From Turnera subulata (taxonomy: Eukaryota > Streptophyta > Magnoliopsida > Malpighiales > Passifloraceae), in the NCBI GenBank assembly GCA_028386065.3, contig JAKUCV010007359.1:62001-126000 (forward strand): a stretch of DNA of 64,000 nt, read 5' to 3'. A program made the position numbers and the translations under genes. The notes under the pieces were generated by a model. That model did no database searches. It had not been told where the DNA came from and worked only from the letters and a program-made list of their open reading frames with translations. Shown piece by piece: positions 1 through 10,700 of this stretch. The first letter of the stretch is position 1. Every line of letters begins with the position of its first letter.

Positions 1-1
1 T

Positions 2-1144
2 GTACATGATGTGTGCTCAATTGAAGCACACTTCAAAATCCTTGCCTGCGTACATGGTATGTCTGATGCTCCATCCATGATTAGTTTACTCGAAGCCTCT
101 AATGCCACGAAAGAATCCCCCGTGATAGTGGTTGGTGCCCACTTGGTAGAGCTCAAAGGAAGAGCCACAGCCACCATGATTATGAATGACCAATACAGGA
201 CAACCAACCAGCTTGGCATCTCAAGAACAGAACCAGAACTACTTGTCGATGCCTTCGACTCCTATGGGAAGAGAAACAGTAGAGTTAAGGTCGAGAACAT
301 TACTGTGGCAGCTAGTTATAGTTCCATTCATGAGGATGTTTGCAGCCTAGCAGCAGATAAGCGCTGTGCCCTTATCATTTTACCATTTCATATAGAAGGA
401 CCATTGAGAGGGTCTGCAGATAAACATGGATTCATTTCCTCGGATTTGACCAAGTCCGTGTTGGAAAAAGCTCCGTGCTCGGTTGCTCTATTGATTGATC
501 GTGGCAAGAAGTTACAATGCCAGCGCATTGCCATGCTGTTCATTGGCGGCCCTGATGACCGAGAAGCATTAGCTTATGCCAGTAGAATGGCAGCAAATGG
601 TTCTGTAAGCTTAACTGTGGTAAGATTACAAGCAGGTAGGGATGCAGGAGAGTCTAGTTCACAAAGCCACCCGACTTCTAATGATGCCGAATTTGTTCAA
701 TTGTCATCCCAAGATGCTCAACAGAGGCTTGACGATGAGGATATATATGGGTTTAAGTTCAGGACTGCAGAGAATGAGGCTGTGACTTACACAGAGAGAG
801 TTGTGCGCAATGGAGAAGAAACTGTAGCAGTGATTAGAGAGATTGAAGCAAACTGTGATCTGTACATAGTTGGAAAAGGAAAGGCAGGGAAACCTCCTTT
901 CTCATCGGGTCTATCTGATGTGACTACCTGCCCACAATTAGGACTACTAGGAAATATATTACTCTCATGCCATGTTGGCTCGCAGGCATCGGTTCTGTTG
1001 CTTCAACAGTACAATCGTAGGAATGCAGCTGCAAATCGAAACGAAACATCCAGTAGCTGGTCCCCATTGCTTCCACAAATGGGCCACGAGATGCGCTCCT
1101 TTGGCCATATGAGCATTGGCTCAGAAGAAGAAGAATCACAATGA
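2..1144 (+). CDS. Cation/H+ antiporter (CHX family), C-terminal part, 5' truncated by window edge
   Basis: The frame is open from base 2 to the TGA at 1142-1144 (about 380 residues). The visible part is the hydrophilic cytosolic tail of a CHX/CPA2 monovalent cation-proton exchanger. Diagnostic pieces are the opening ILACVHG segment, a USP-like half with IILPFHIEGPLRG, the APCSVALLIDRG stretch, and a second half with IAMLFIGGPDDREALAYA and DLYIVGKG. The 10-12 transmembrane helices that carry the transport site lie upstream of the window, so substrate and subfamily cannot be judged; CHX15/18/20-type members have this tail. No intron is seen in this portion. An in-frame GTG at 11 is internal and not a start. 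Family call confident, subclass unknown. Confidence 0.9.
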   Translation, partial: VHDVCSIEAHFKILACVHGMSDAPSMISLLEASNATKESPVIVVGAHLVELKGRATATMIMNDQYRTTNQLGISRTEPELLVDAFDSYGKRNSRVKVENITVAASYSSIHEDVCSLAADKRCALIILPFHIEGPLRGSADKHGFISSDLTKSVLEKAPCSVALLIDRGKKLQCQRIAMLFIGGPDDREALAYASRMAANGSVSLTVVRLQAGRDAGESSSQSHPTSNDAEFVQLSSQDAQQRLDDEDIYGFKFRTAENEAVTYTERVVRNGEETVAVIREIEANCDLYIVGKGKAGKPPFSSGLSDVTTCPQLGLLGNILLSCHVGSQASVLLLQQYNRRNAAANRNETSSSWSPLLPQMGHEMRSFGHMSIGSEEEESQ

Positions 1145-2076
1145 AAAGCTGCAGACATTGTTAATTCAGTAGCCATTAAGAAGCAGCTGGAAATGTCTCG
1201 TTGTTGTCACTTCATACCCTGCTCTTTCATCTAGAGGGTGTGGCGAAAGTTCTAGGCTGGTGGGGTTCAGAATATTATTTGTTGGCAGGACTTAGTTTAG
1301 TCTGGTACAGGGAATTTCCATATTCCACCGCTCATTCAGTTTCCATGTTGCTAAACTAGAGTTAAGCAACTTATCTACAATGATGGAATGTGAGGATCAT
1401 TGCAATCTCCTTGACTAATCAGCATGTTTTTGCTTTGCAAATACTATTTTAGTTTTCACTAAAATTGGTGATGTTCATCCTCTGGGCCGACCTGTCATCA
1501 GATTAATGGAAATTCTTCTCATGTGGAAAAGGGGCTGAATTCCTCCTGGCTTATGAAACATATGCCTCTGTGATATATTTGGTTGGCTATGACCACTCTT
1601 ACTTTCAAGGAAAGTAATTTGACCAAGGAGATCGCCTGTAGCAGATCTTTGCAGAGTGGGAATATGGCTAAAGTGCCTTGCAGTGGTATTGATAGCTAGG
1701 TTTATATGTTCAGATGATGACGCTTTAAAGATCTGAAAACCCCTGAAAGGAGTTTCTGATGTAAACTATCTTTGCATATAGAAAAACCCTGAAAGGAGCT
1801 TTTCATTGCCTTAATGGTCTTTTAACTCTTTTTACTTTGATCATTTTGTCATCGGGAAACTAGTAGTCCTTCAATTTCGCCATTCCATATAGGAAAGTCA
1901 AGCGAATATGCAGTCTTCATACCACAATTTTTAATCTACCTGAAAAGTTGCAAAAATTTAAAAAATATGTATCATAGGATCTAAGTAAGCCTAATAACAG
2001 GACAAATTTACAGACTGAACTTATAGCCCCAGAAGCAAATTTCCAATTATATCTAGCCACTGCAAACTAGCAGGAA
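1145..2076. other. Intergenic, 3' flanks of the CHX and UGT genes
   Basis: The two genes converge here. I see no ORF with family resemblance. A short direct repeat around CCCTGAAAGGAG occurs near 1741 and 1788. The rest is AT-rich and probably holds the 3' UTRs. Confidence 0.5.
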
Positions 2077-3773
2077 TCAGGATAACGATTTTGTAACAAT
2101 ACTTGCTAAAGTTTTCAAATTTTCAGTTGAGCTACCATTTACTTGTGCAGCACTTATGGCGAGTTTCTGAAGGGATTCAACTTTCTGTCTCATTTTCTTC
2201 CCTTCTTCTGTTTCCAAAACAAGCCTCAGAGCTTTCACCATTCCATCTTTACTGATCTTCCCACCATCAATCCTCAACCCAATCCCCCATACCGCCTCAA
2301 CGGTCCTCGAGTTAAGCTGTTGATCCCCAAAGAAGGGCCTGCAAATCATAGGGGCACATCCCACAATGGCATCAGAAACTGAGTTCCATCCACAATGTGT
2401 CATAAAAGCTCCAAGTGCTTTGTGTTTCAAAACATCTAATTGAGGAGCCCATGGCACTATTTTTCCACTCTCCTTGGTCCTGTCTAGAAAACCCTTTGGC
2501 AATTTCTCCTCAGGATTGCCTCTAAATGACCAGAGAAATGAAAAACCACCTTCCTCTAGCCCTTCTGCTAATGCTGCTAGCTCCTGAGGTGGTGGAGTTA
2601 TTACACTTCCGAAACTAATGTAAACCACAGAGTTCTCTTGTTTCCGCTTGTCCAACCACTCCATGCAGCCATGTGGATCGGGAACCTTTGATTCTGGGGA
2701 TGTTAGAATAAAAGGGCCAACATCAAGAAAATTCTTAAGTCTTGCTTTGAGCATATTCACCACTTCGACATCTAATTCTGCGAATGAATTTGAGGCAACA
2801 GCAGCAGCTCGTGGCAGATTTAATCCCATTTTATGCAACATCATAGGAAAAACTGCGTTTTGGTCTGCACAGAATATTCCTTCAGGAAAGTCACTAACAT
2901 GTATGGCTGAAAATCCTGGAATGAAGTCTATGGTTTTATCTCCTGATCCTGAAATGAGAAGTAGGCAAATCAATAAATTGGTTAGTTAAACCAATTGTTA
3001 TTGGGGTAAGTAGCGTCGAATCCCCTTAAACATGGACAGAGGTTCGATCCATGTCTTGGAACATACAAGGTCGTCCCACTAATGGGTCCGACAGGATTTT
3101 AGATTAGTTGAGGACACAGGTTCGATCCATGTCATGGAACCGTCCCACTAATGGGTCCAACATTGTCCGATTTTGAATTAGTAAAAGGAAAAACAACAAA
3201 GATTGCTTAATGATCATCAAATGATGGATATGAAATTAAACGACCTTCTTGGCCATGTAAAGCCTTACCATCAGATCCAATTCTTCTGCGGATCTCATCG
3301 GTCTCCACATGCAAGAGGAGAGCACGGGGCCCCGAGGTCCAGAGTGGCACCCACGGTACTTGCAAATTCTCTGCCAAATCAGCCGCGAACCAAAAGAAGG
3401 CATCAGAAACTAGGCAACTTATTTTCCTCCCGGTCTCTTTCACCGCCACCTCCATGGCAAGCTTGAAGTTATCCGGAGCCGCCTTGAGGAAATAATGCAC
3501 AGGTTCCTGAGGGTTCCCGGAGAACTGGTAGTTGCTAGGCAAACCATCACTCACATTGCAAGGTCTTATAGCTTTGTTGGTGGCATCAGAAGGAGGATCC
3601 TTGTGGAAAAGTTTTGCGTTGGATTCTGCGGTGCTAATGAAGGAAAACTGGGCGGCCGGAGCCGCGGCGGAGAGCTTCCGGACGAGGCAGAGGAGGGGAG
3701 GTGCATGGGTGGCGAATGGGAATACTAGGACAGCAATGTGTAACTTGTTGGAGTCAGTTTTTGGTTCTGACAT
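2077..3773 (-). CDS. UDP-glycosyltransferase, anthocyanidin/flavonoid 3-O-glycosyltransferase type (UGT78-like)
   Basis: Two exons on the minus strand, 3773-3269 and 2948-2077, joined in phase by a 320-nt GT-AG intron, give 458 residues, normal for family 1 UGTs. The enzyme would move a sugar from a UDP-sugar to the 3-OH of an anthocyanidin or flavonol in the cytosol. His23 (FATH) and Asp124 (VSDAFFWF) fit the catalytic His-Asp pair. The 44-residue PSPG box starts at Trp335 (WAPQ) and contains HCGWNS. Its last residue is Gln, which usually accompanies UDP-glucose; galactosyl enzymes tend to have His. Box position 27, normally Glu, is Asp here (WNSVSDAI). One intron at this place is typical of UGT78 genes. 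Family call strong; acceptor not provable from sequence. Confidence 0.92.
3030..3165. repeat. Imperfect 78-bp tandem duplication inside the UGT intron
   Basis: GGTTCGATCCATGTC followed by TGGAAC and CCCACTAATGGGTCC occurs twice, starting at 3041 and 3119. A related stretch (TTAATGGGTCCGA...GATTAGT) lies at about 59590-59630 in an intron of the PTI1-like kinase, so this is probably a dispersed repeat. GGTTCGATCC resembles a Pol III B box, but no good A box was found. Confidence 0.6.
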
Positions 3774-6089
3774 GATGTGGTGGGGCTTTGGTTTTCTTTG
3801 TTCAGGGTCTTTTTGTTACAAGATCATATGCAGAAGTAAGTAATACAAGGAGATCATACATAGGAATGTTTTTTTTTTTTCAAGAAAAAAATAAAATCAT
3901 GCATCGCAATCATGTAGGAGAATTTGGAGGAGATTGGTGGTTAGTTTTGATCTCTTGGGGGTTACGTCACATGGATTGCCGAGAGTGTGAGAATTAATTG
4001 CGAAGTTTGTTATACCTGTCCTGTCCTGTCCTGAGAGAGATGTTCAAAGGCGTATAGTCCAATGTTTGTTAAACTCGGACCGAAGTTGGCCCGGTCGGGC
4101 CACAGGGTAGCATTTTTTCCGGGTAAAAATGGTCAAACCTGGGTTCAACTGAGATTATATAAAAGAATTATCGACTTAAAAACCAATTAGGTCACGGGTT
4201 AATCGGGTTCAGCCGCCCAGGCCGATCCGGATTTCAAGATATGATATAGACAAAACACCAAAACAAATGACGTATGGATCTATAATGGATAACAGAGATT
4301 TTTTGTGGTACATCGGCTACTTAAACGATTAATTAATCAGGATTAGTTCCTCGACTAAAAGGTTGATTTATGCATTCACGTTTCTTTCTCGTGACCAAAT
4401 GCTAAAGAGGAAAGGCTTAGCCATTTGGGGGCTTAGCCATTTGGGCCGTTCAACCAGGAGTTATTATTACCTGGGTGAAGTGGTAACTGGGCCTCTGTAA
4501 ACCCACCACGTGTTGATAAAACAAAATTAACTCAGATTTTACTTTTTACTCTCCCCTCTCTTTTCTTTCTATTTTTTTTTTTACACTTTTGACTTCTAGA
4601 GTTAAGGTCCTTTTGGACTTCTCCTTTTTCCATTTTTTTCTTTTCTTTTTATTTATTTGGTTTTGGTGATCAGTTTCAAAAGTAAAATGCTTACGGTTTT
4701 CTCCTCTCCGTTGATCTAGGTGATTAAATGTCGCCGCTAATCTGGGCGCAATCGCTGACCAAAGCTTATACAACAATTTTTTTTTCAAAAAAAAAAGTTT
4801 GAAAGTTGGAGTACTAGCTAATTATACAAACAATTCCTGAAGTCGTATTCTTCTTTCTAGTTTTTCTACACAAAAGAAAAAAAAAATTGTTTTGCAAGCT
4901 GGCATGCATTTCTAAAGTCTAAGTTCTAACAATCAGCTCAGAATGTTTGTCCCCCAAGAAAAAGTAAAAGAATTCCTTCAAAGAAACTGGTTTTCCTTTT
5001 TGTTTATGAAAATCTTTCAACCTTAATGATTTGTTCTTTCTTTCTCCGCAACCAATAGTGAAGAGAACTTTCTGAGGAACCATAGCTTTAACATAGACAA
5101 TTTTGTGAACCAAGTTACGTGTGATATCTAATAATAGGCAGATTGAAATTTTCTTATTATTTCGTCTCCATATAGATTTGTCAATAATGTAATTGGGTTT
5201 TTTTTTCTTTCAAAGGACGCTATTATTGTATTCTTTTTGTCAGAAATCTTATATGATTAATGAGCACGACTCAAATGCATAAAACTAGCAAATGTCATGT
5301 GAGAATTTTTTTTCTTGTTCTGCATACACAAAAACACTGAAACCTCATAACCGGCTTAGCATTATTTATGACTAATGATACCCGAATATCTTCTGACAAA
5401 CAAAATAATGCATCCTTAATCGTATTGACTTTCTCTCATGCGGGGATCTAGGACGGCGGCGACACGAATTAATTCCCCCCAAAGCGAACAAGAATAATTA
5501 GGATGTAATGTAATCTTGTCTAAAATCAAAGAGAGCTTTGAATAAGTCCATCCCTTGAATAAAAAAAAAGAGAATAAGAGAGAGTCAGAACAATTACTTT
5601 ATAATATCCTTTTTCTCTTCTTTTCTATTCAGAAGAAGATGCCGAGCCTAAAATGTTCATGTCAACATGTGAAGAGGGATATAAGAAATTCAGACAACAA
5701 AGCAAACCAGTAGTACTACTACCCAAAAATTGCAAAAAAAAAAGAGAAAGAAGAGATGTTCTTCTTTTATCAAACAGCGCAGAGATGTTTTAACTTTTAG
5801 GTATAGACACAGTAGGATTAGCCAATTGATCAGCTTTTGTTCTTATTATTGGTAGGAATTGAATTATATATAATGCCATAGAAAAGTTTATATAGCACAC
5901 AAAAACAATTTATACCACACAAAAACAAATGTGGTAATCATTATCGAACATGGGTGCCACCCCATGTGCAAGGTTGGACCTTTAAACATTTACAACAAAC
6001 CCACCAAACTCTCATGGATATATAAATATGGACTGACCCCTCCACCATTAATTCCCCTCCATTGAAATGTTCCAAAATTTATTATCCAA
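3774..6089. other. Intergenic, divergent UGT and PR-1 upstream regions
   Basis: AT-rich DNA between divergent genes. It holds a perfect 16-bp tandem duplication GGCTTAGCCATTTGGG at 4414-4445 and several long T or A runs. A stretch near 4080-4230 rich in CGGGTT/CGGGCC looks repeat-derived but is unassigned. No coding exon recognised. Confidence 0.5.
6021..6028 (+). promoter_or_regulatory. Putative TATA box of the PR-1 gene
   Basis: TATAAATA lies 69 bases before the PR-1 ATG, a normal distance for a plant gene with a short leader. Confidence 0.55.
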
Positions 6090-6650
6090 ATGCATACTCC
6101 TCCACCCACCACCATCACCCTCCTCCTCCTCCTCGCCCTCCTCCTCATTTCCACCACCACTCTTGCTCCTGCTGCTGCTGCTGCTGCTGATGCCGATACC
6201 ACCAGCCTCTCAAGACAACCAAGAACCTACCTAAGCACCGCAGCCCAATTCTTGGCTCCTCAGAATGCAGCTCGCGCAGCTGCAAGAATGCGGCCTCTGG
6301 TTTGGGACGCAAGGCTGGCTGGTTATGCCCAGTGGTACGCCAACCAGAGGCGATATGACTGTGCCCTGAGACACTCTAATGGACCTTATGGGGAGAACAT
6401 CTTCTGGGGTAGTGGCTCTGCCTGGACCCCGGCTCAGGCCGTGGCGGCCTGGTTAGCCGAGCGTAGATGGTACAACTACCGCTCCAATTCTTGCAGTGGA
6501 GACAGGGATTGCGGGCATTATACCCAGATTGTGTGGAGGAACACCAGGAGGATCGGGTGCGCTAGGGTGGTGTGCTTTGGTGGCGCGGGTGTGTTCATGA
6601 CTTGTAACTATGACCCTCCTGGCAACTTTGTTGGAGAGAGGCCTTACTAA
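6090..6650 (+). CDS. Pathogenesis-related protein 1 (CAP superfamily), secreted
   Basis: Intronless 186-residue protein, as usual for plant PR-1. Residues 7-30 are a Leu-rich signal peptide, followed by an Ala tract coded by a GCT repeat, so it should be secreted to the apoplast. The CAP domain has the His/Glu tetrad His95, Glu102, Glu124 and His143 in HSNGPYGENIFW, AAWLAERRWY and GHYTQIVW. Six cysteines (91, 135, 141, 157, 162, 172) fit the three PR-1 disulfides. The C terminus is CNYDPPGNFVGERPY, matching the CNYx.PxGNxxxxxPY pattern from which CAPE defence peptides are cut. The linker before the CAP domain (about residues 32-50) is longer than in short PR-1a proteins, nearer the PRB1-like/At5g57625-like group. 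Role in pathogen response is inferred from the family. Confidence 0.95.
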   Translation: MHTPPPTTITLLLLLALLLISTTTLAPAAAAAADADTTSLSRQPRTYLSTAAQFLAPQNAARAAARMRPLVWDARLAGYAQWYANQRRYDCALRHSNGPYGENIFWGSGSAWTPAQAVAAWLAERRWYNYRSNSCSGDRDCGHYTQIVWRNTRRIGCARVVCFGGAGVFMTCNYDPPGNFVGERPY

Positions 6651-7796
6651 ATTCCAAACTTTCTTGTCATTCCTTCTCTTCGTCTTCTTTTCATCTTTTT
6701 TTTTTTATTTGACAAATGTATTTATGTCATTGGGTTTCTGCTGGTTGTCTTGATATGTGTCCTTATTTCTGGGGACAAAATTTTGGTATGTGTTTCTTTT
6801 ATTCAATGGTAAATAATATGGATCTTTTATATATATAATACACATCTAGTTAGCAGTTTAGAGAGAAAACAAAAAAGAAAACAAAAAGCGAGATAAAAAC
6901 AAAAAGACGTTCAATGTATTACCTGGGCAGCTACAGCCTAAAAGAGATAGTAGTACCTACTGCCTAATTAACTCATCTGTATTATACCATTATATAATAG
7001 GGTTCCTTTAGCATAAAAAGACATATAATAAGGTTCCTAGTATTTGTAGAGCCAATTGGACAACTACACAATACGCGGCTCCTATAAGTCTCCTGCTTTG
7101 AATGAGGATAGTCAGGGACATAATTTTTGTAGTCACGCCGTGGTGCAATCTTGAGGACGTGATTAATGCAATATCATTTCAATTCAGATCATCAAAAAGA
7201 ACTCAGTAATTATTCCTTAGTTTGTACTTTTCTTTTCTAGTTTTCTTTAACTCAATTTGTTAGTTTCTACTATTAACCTAAGGTGGTGTTAAGCATTATT
7301 ATGTTTGCTTCTCTTAAAATGCACTTACTTGCTTTTCTCATAAAAAGTTTGAAAGACATCAAGTAGTTTTAAGCCGAAAGCAATATATGATAACATAATG
7401 ACTCCAGCTTGTTAATGGGCTATCGAACTGGCCCAATTATATAGTTTTTGGACCTTTTACCAAGACGAAGTCGACTGGCCCAAGCCGCTTCTTTTTTTTT
7501 TTTTTTCCCACCCTTCACGCGCTGTAACTGCCGCAGTTCATCTTCGGCGCCCGCCTCACCATTACCGACTTACCGTTTCTCTTCTTTTTTTTTTTAATTT
7601 CTTTTTTTTTTTTGCTTTTTATTATCAACTAGCCTACTACTGCATTTTTTAGAATTTAACATTTCTCTATCTCTCTACACGTTATTCACATTTGTAACGG
7701 TTAAAAATAAATATAATTGCGCCAAAAAGTCATCCTCCTCCGGTTGCCCATTTACTTCCTCCGATCCCGTTACTTCTCGATGTTTCTTTGCCCCGC
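6651..7796. other. Intergenic, PR-1 3' flank and esterase promoter/5' UTR
   Basis: Long T runs occur at about 7492-7507, 7585-7595 and 7601-7612, with CT-rich leader-like sequence up to the esterase ATG. No gene recognised. Confidence 0.5.
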
Positions 7797-10700
7797 ATGA
7801 TAGCCTTCGCGCCTCCGCTCTCGCCACCCGAACTCGCCGCCGTCTTCCACAACTGGACTCTTCGCTCCGGCGGAGAAACCCCGTCCTCCTCCTCCTCCTC
7901 CTACCGCCCGCGGCGGGCTAATCCTCTTGGCGTGGGGTACGGCGGATCCGGAGTGACTTGGGGTGTTGATCGGCGGCGGAGTAGTATGGATTGGGTACGG
8001 AGAGTCAGTGACGGATTCTTCAAGGAGCGGAGCTCCAGAAAAGGCATTAAAGTGGAGTTTGAGAACGGCGGCGTGGATGTTTTCGACGCGGCGGCCGCGT
8101 CGGAGTGGAAAAGGTCGCCGGATCACCTCGTCATCATGGTCAATGGAATCGTTGGAAGGTATTGATTTCCATGCACTAACTTCTCTCTTTTTACGGTGAA
8201 GTTGAAGTGTTTTTTTCTTTTTGAGAAGTGTTGTTACTATTTTTTTCGTTGTTTTGCAATTTCTATTTCTTTCACTCTTGTCCATTGGAATATGTGGATG
8301 TGCATGAACCTTTGGAAGCAGGGATTTAGGTTTTGTAGAAGTAGAGTTAAGTTGATTGATGTATCCTCATGGCCGCCATATTATGATAGCGGGTAGGGTT
8401 TGCAAGTTTGAATTTGTCTCTGAAATTGTAGTGGTTGCTGTCCGCTTAGAAATCTTTGGAGTTGTTACTTGTAATTCTCAATCTAACCATCGATTGTGCA
8501 ACATTGTTGCGTAAATGAATGCTGACAGTTAGTGGTTCCTGCAATAATTTTGTTAGTATGGGACCTCCACTTTTATTATGCTGGTGATGGTGGTGGGTTG
8601 AGCGTCTTCAGGTCATATTGAGTTGCGGTGTTGCTATGATAAGTAATAATGTTGACTTATGTGTATCAAAAAATGCAATGTCTTGCGGAGCACCTAAATT
8701 AACATATAAGAATGAGTAGCAGTATGTATGGGTCATTTGAGAGACGCTATCCTGCATCAACCTTCTATGCTTTTGTCTCTGTGGCATTCACCATTGACTG
8801 ATTTGTTAGAAAAACTAAAATAACTTTTTCCTTTATTGTACATAGTTCTGCAGATTGGAGATATGCTGCAGAACAGTTTGTGAAGAAGCTTCCTGATAAA
8901 GTAATTGTTCACCGTAAGTTCTCTTTGTAGACACTGTCCTATCATTTTATTCATATGAAGATTCCTGTTAATTTGATGGCATGCTGCTTCAATTTGTCAC
9001 TTTTCTTTTTTAGTTTTGAGCATTTATGAGATTCCTATTGTTGCTCGCGTATACTTTCTTTTGGTCTGTGTTACCAGTGGGAAATATCATTAGAGAGGAG
9101 CTAACAATGCTTCTATCTTCATTAGAGAAACTATATGAACATTTTAAATTCAAACTCAGAACCTAGCTTTCGGTGATTGAACAAATCTATAGCTTTCTGG
9201 TGAAGTTGTTCATCATTTTGTGCTGTATGGATTGTAATTTACTTTTGTTCTTCACGCAACATCTGCACAAATGATTCATTTCTGAATAACTGAATGACCA
9301 GATTTTTTAAAGCAGGAAGTGAATGCAACTATTCAAAATTAACGTTTGACGGCGTTGATTTAATGGGTGACAGGCTAGCTGAAGAGGTATGTTTTGCACC
9401 ATGCATTAGTCTTTGTGTCCCAGGCACGACTTTTTGTTTTCGTTCTGTAATATCTTTTAATTTATTATCTCTTTTTTTAAATGTGCGTTGTTTAGTGAGT
9501 TTTGTGGAAATATTTGTCTGCATGTGTGCAGGTGTTGGGAGTTGTCAGACGCAGACCTGAGGTGCGGAAGATCTCCTTTGTGGCTCATTCATTAGGTGGT
9601 CTTGTTGCAAGGTATGCTGTTGCCAGACTGTTTGCACCTGTACCAAAATTGGCTCTCTCAAGTCCTTCTGGAAATTCGTTAAGTGGAGATCATTCAACTT
9701 CAGCGCAATGCCTGGAGCAGCCTTATGGAAGCCGAATTGCTGGATTAGAACCCATAAACTTTATAACATTTGCAACCCCACATCTTGGTTCTCGGGGAAA
9801 CAAACAGGTTAAGTAAGCAATGCATATTTTTCATTGTGAGCATCGTACATACATAACATTTTCTGTTTCTGCGTCTGTATGCATGTGTTACCTATCCCGC
9901 AGTCATGGTATACCTTCAAAAATACTTTTGAGGAATTCAAAATCCATCTTCCGTTGCTATCCTTGAGACTAAAGAGCAGATGATTTCACTGTAGTCACCT
10001 TCACCAAGTAGCGTTTTTAGATGTTGGTTGTCACCTTAGTCCAAAGTAAAACGTGAGTTCGCAAGCAAAACTGTTGTCTGCCATAAACCCACCAAAAAAG
10101 TATGAGATATGTGGTTCAGTGGTAACTTTATCCATCTCTCTGCTCTCCAGCCATCTTCTCTCTATTTCATTCTTTTTTGTACTGTCAACCTCAATAGCTT
10201 ACGAGGTAAAGAAGGAATCCAATAAAAGGCTGGTAAATTCTGACAGCTTTTGGTCGCCAGGGGTGTCTGTGTGCATGCAATTTGTATGTTGTTTGGCCAT
10301 ATGATTTAAGCAGCGCAATGTAGGGCTATTTTAACAGGGTTAGCATGAAGGTGAATTTATCCAACTTATGTAGTTGCTAGTTAACAGGATACATTATCCA
10401 CCCTTGATCTTTATGAACCAGAAGGAAAGTGCTGAGTGTAGTTGGGGTGCCTTTTGTACTCTTTCCTAACCTTTTCTATATTATCTCCTTCTCTCTATTA
10501 GGTTCCTTTCCAACACGTATAAATCAATAGGGGAATCTTTCTTGAGAGTTCCCATGGGGTTAATGGTTTTTGGGGTGTTACAGTTGTTATTTGAAATTGT
10601 TCACTCGGTAGGATGTTATAAGATGTCCTCATTCAATGATTCAAGGAAGCCTGTGTTTCTTGATGTGTCACTCATCATGAAAAAAAGTGAAATATATATT

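Noticed and set aside
3041..3055. Possible tRNA or SINE because of GGTTCGATCC
   Set aside because: No cloverleaf, acceptor stem or A box at the right distance could be made.
10053..10304. Open frame inside esterase intron 4
   Set aside because: It lies wholly within a well-supported intron, and its sequence is unlike any family.
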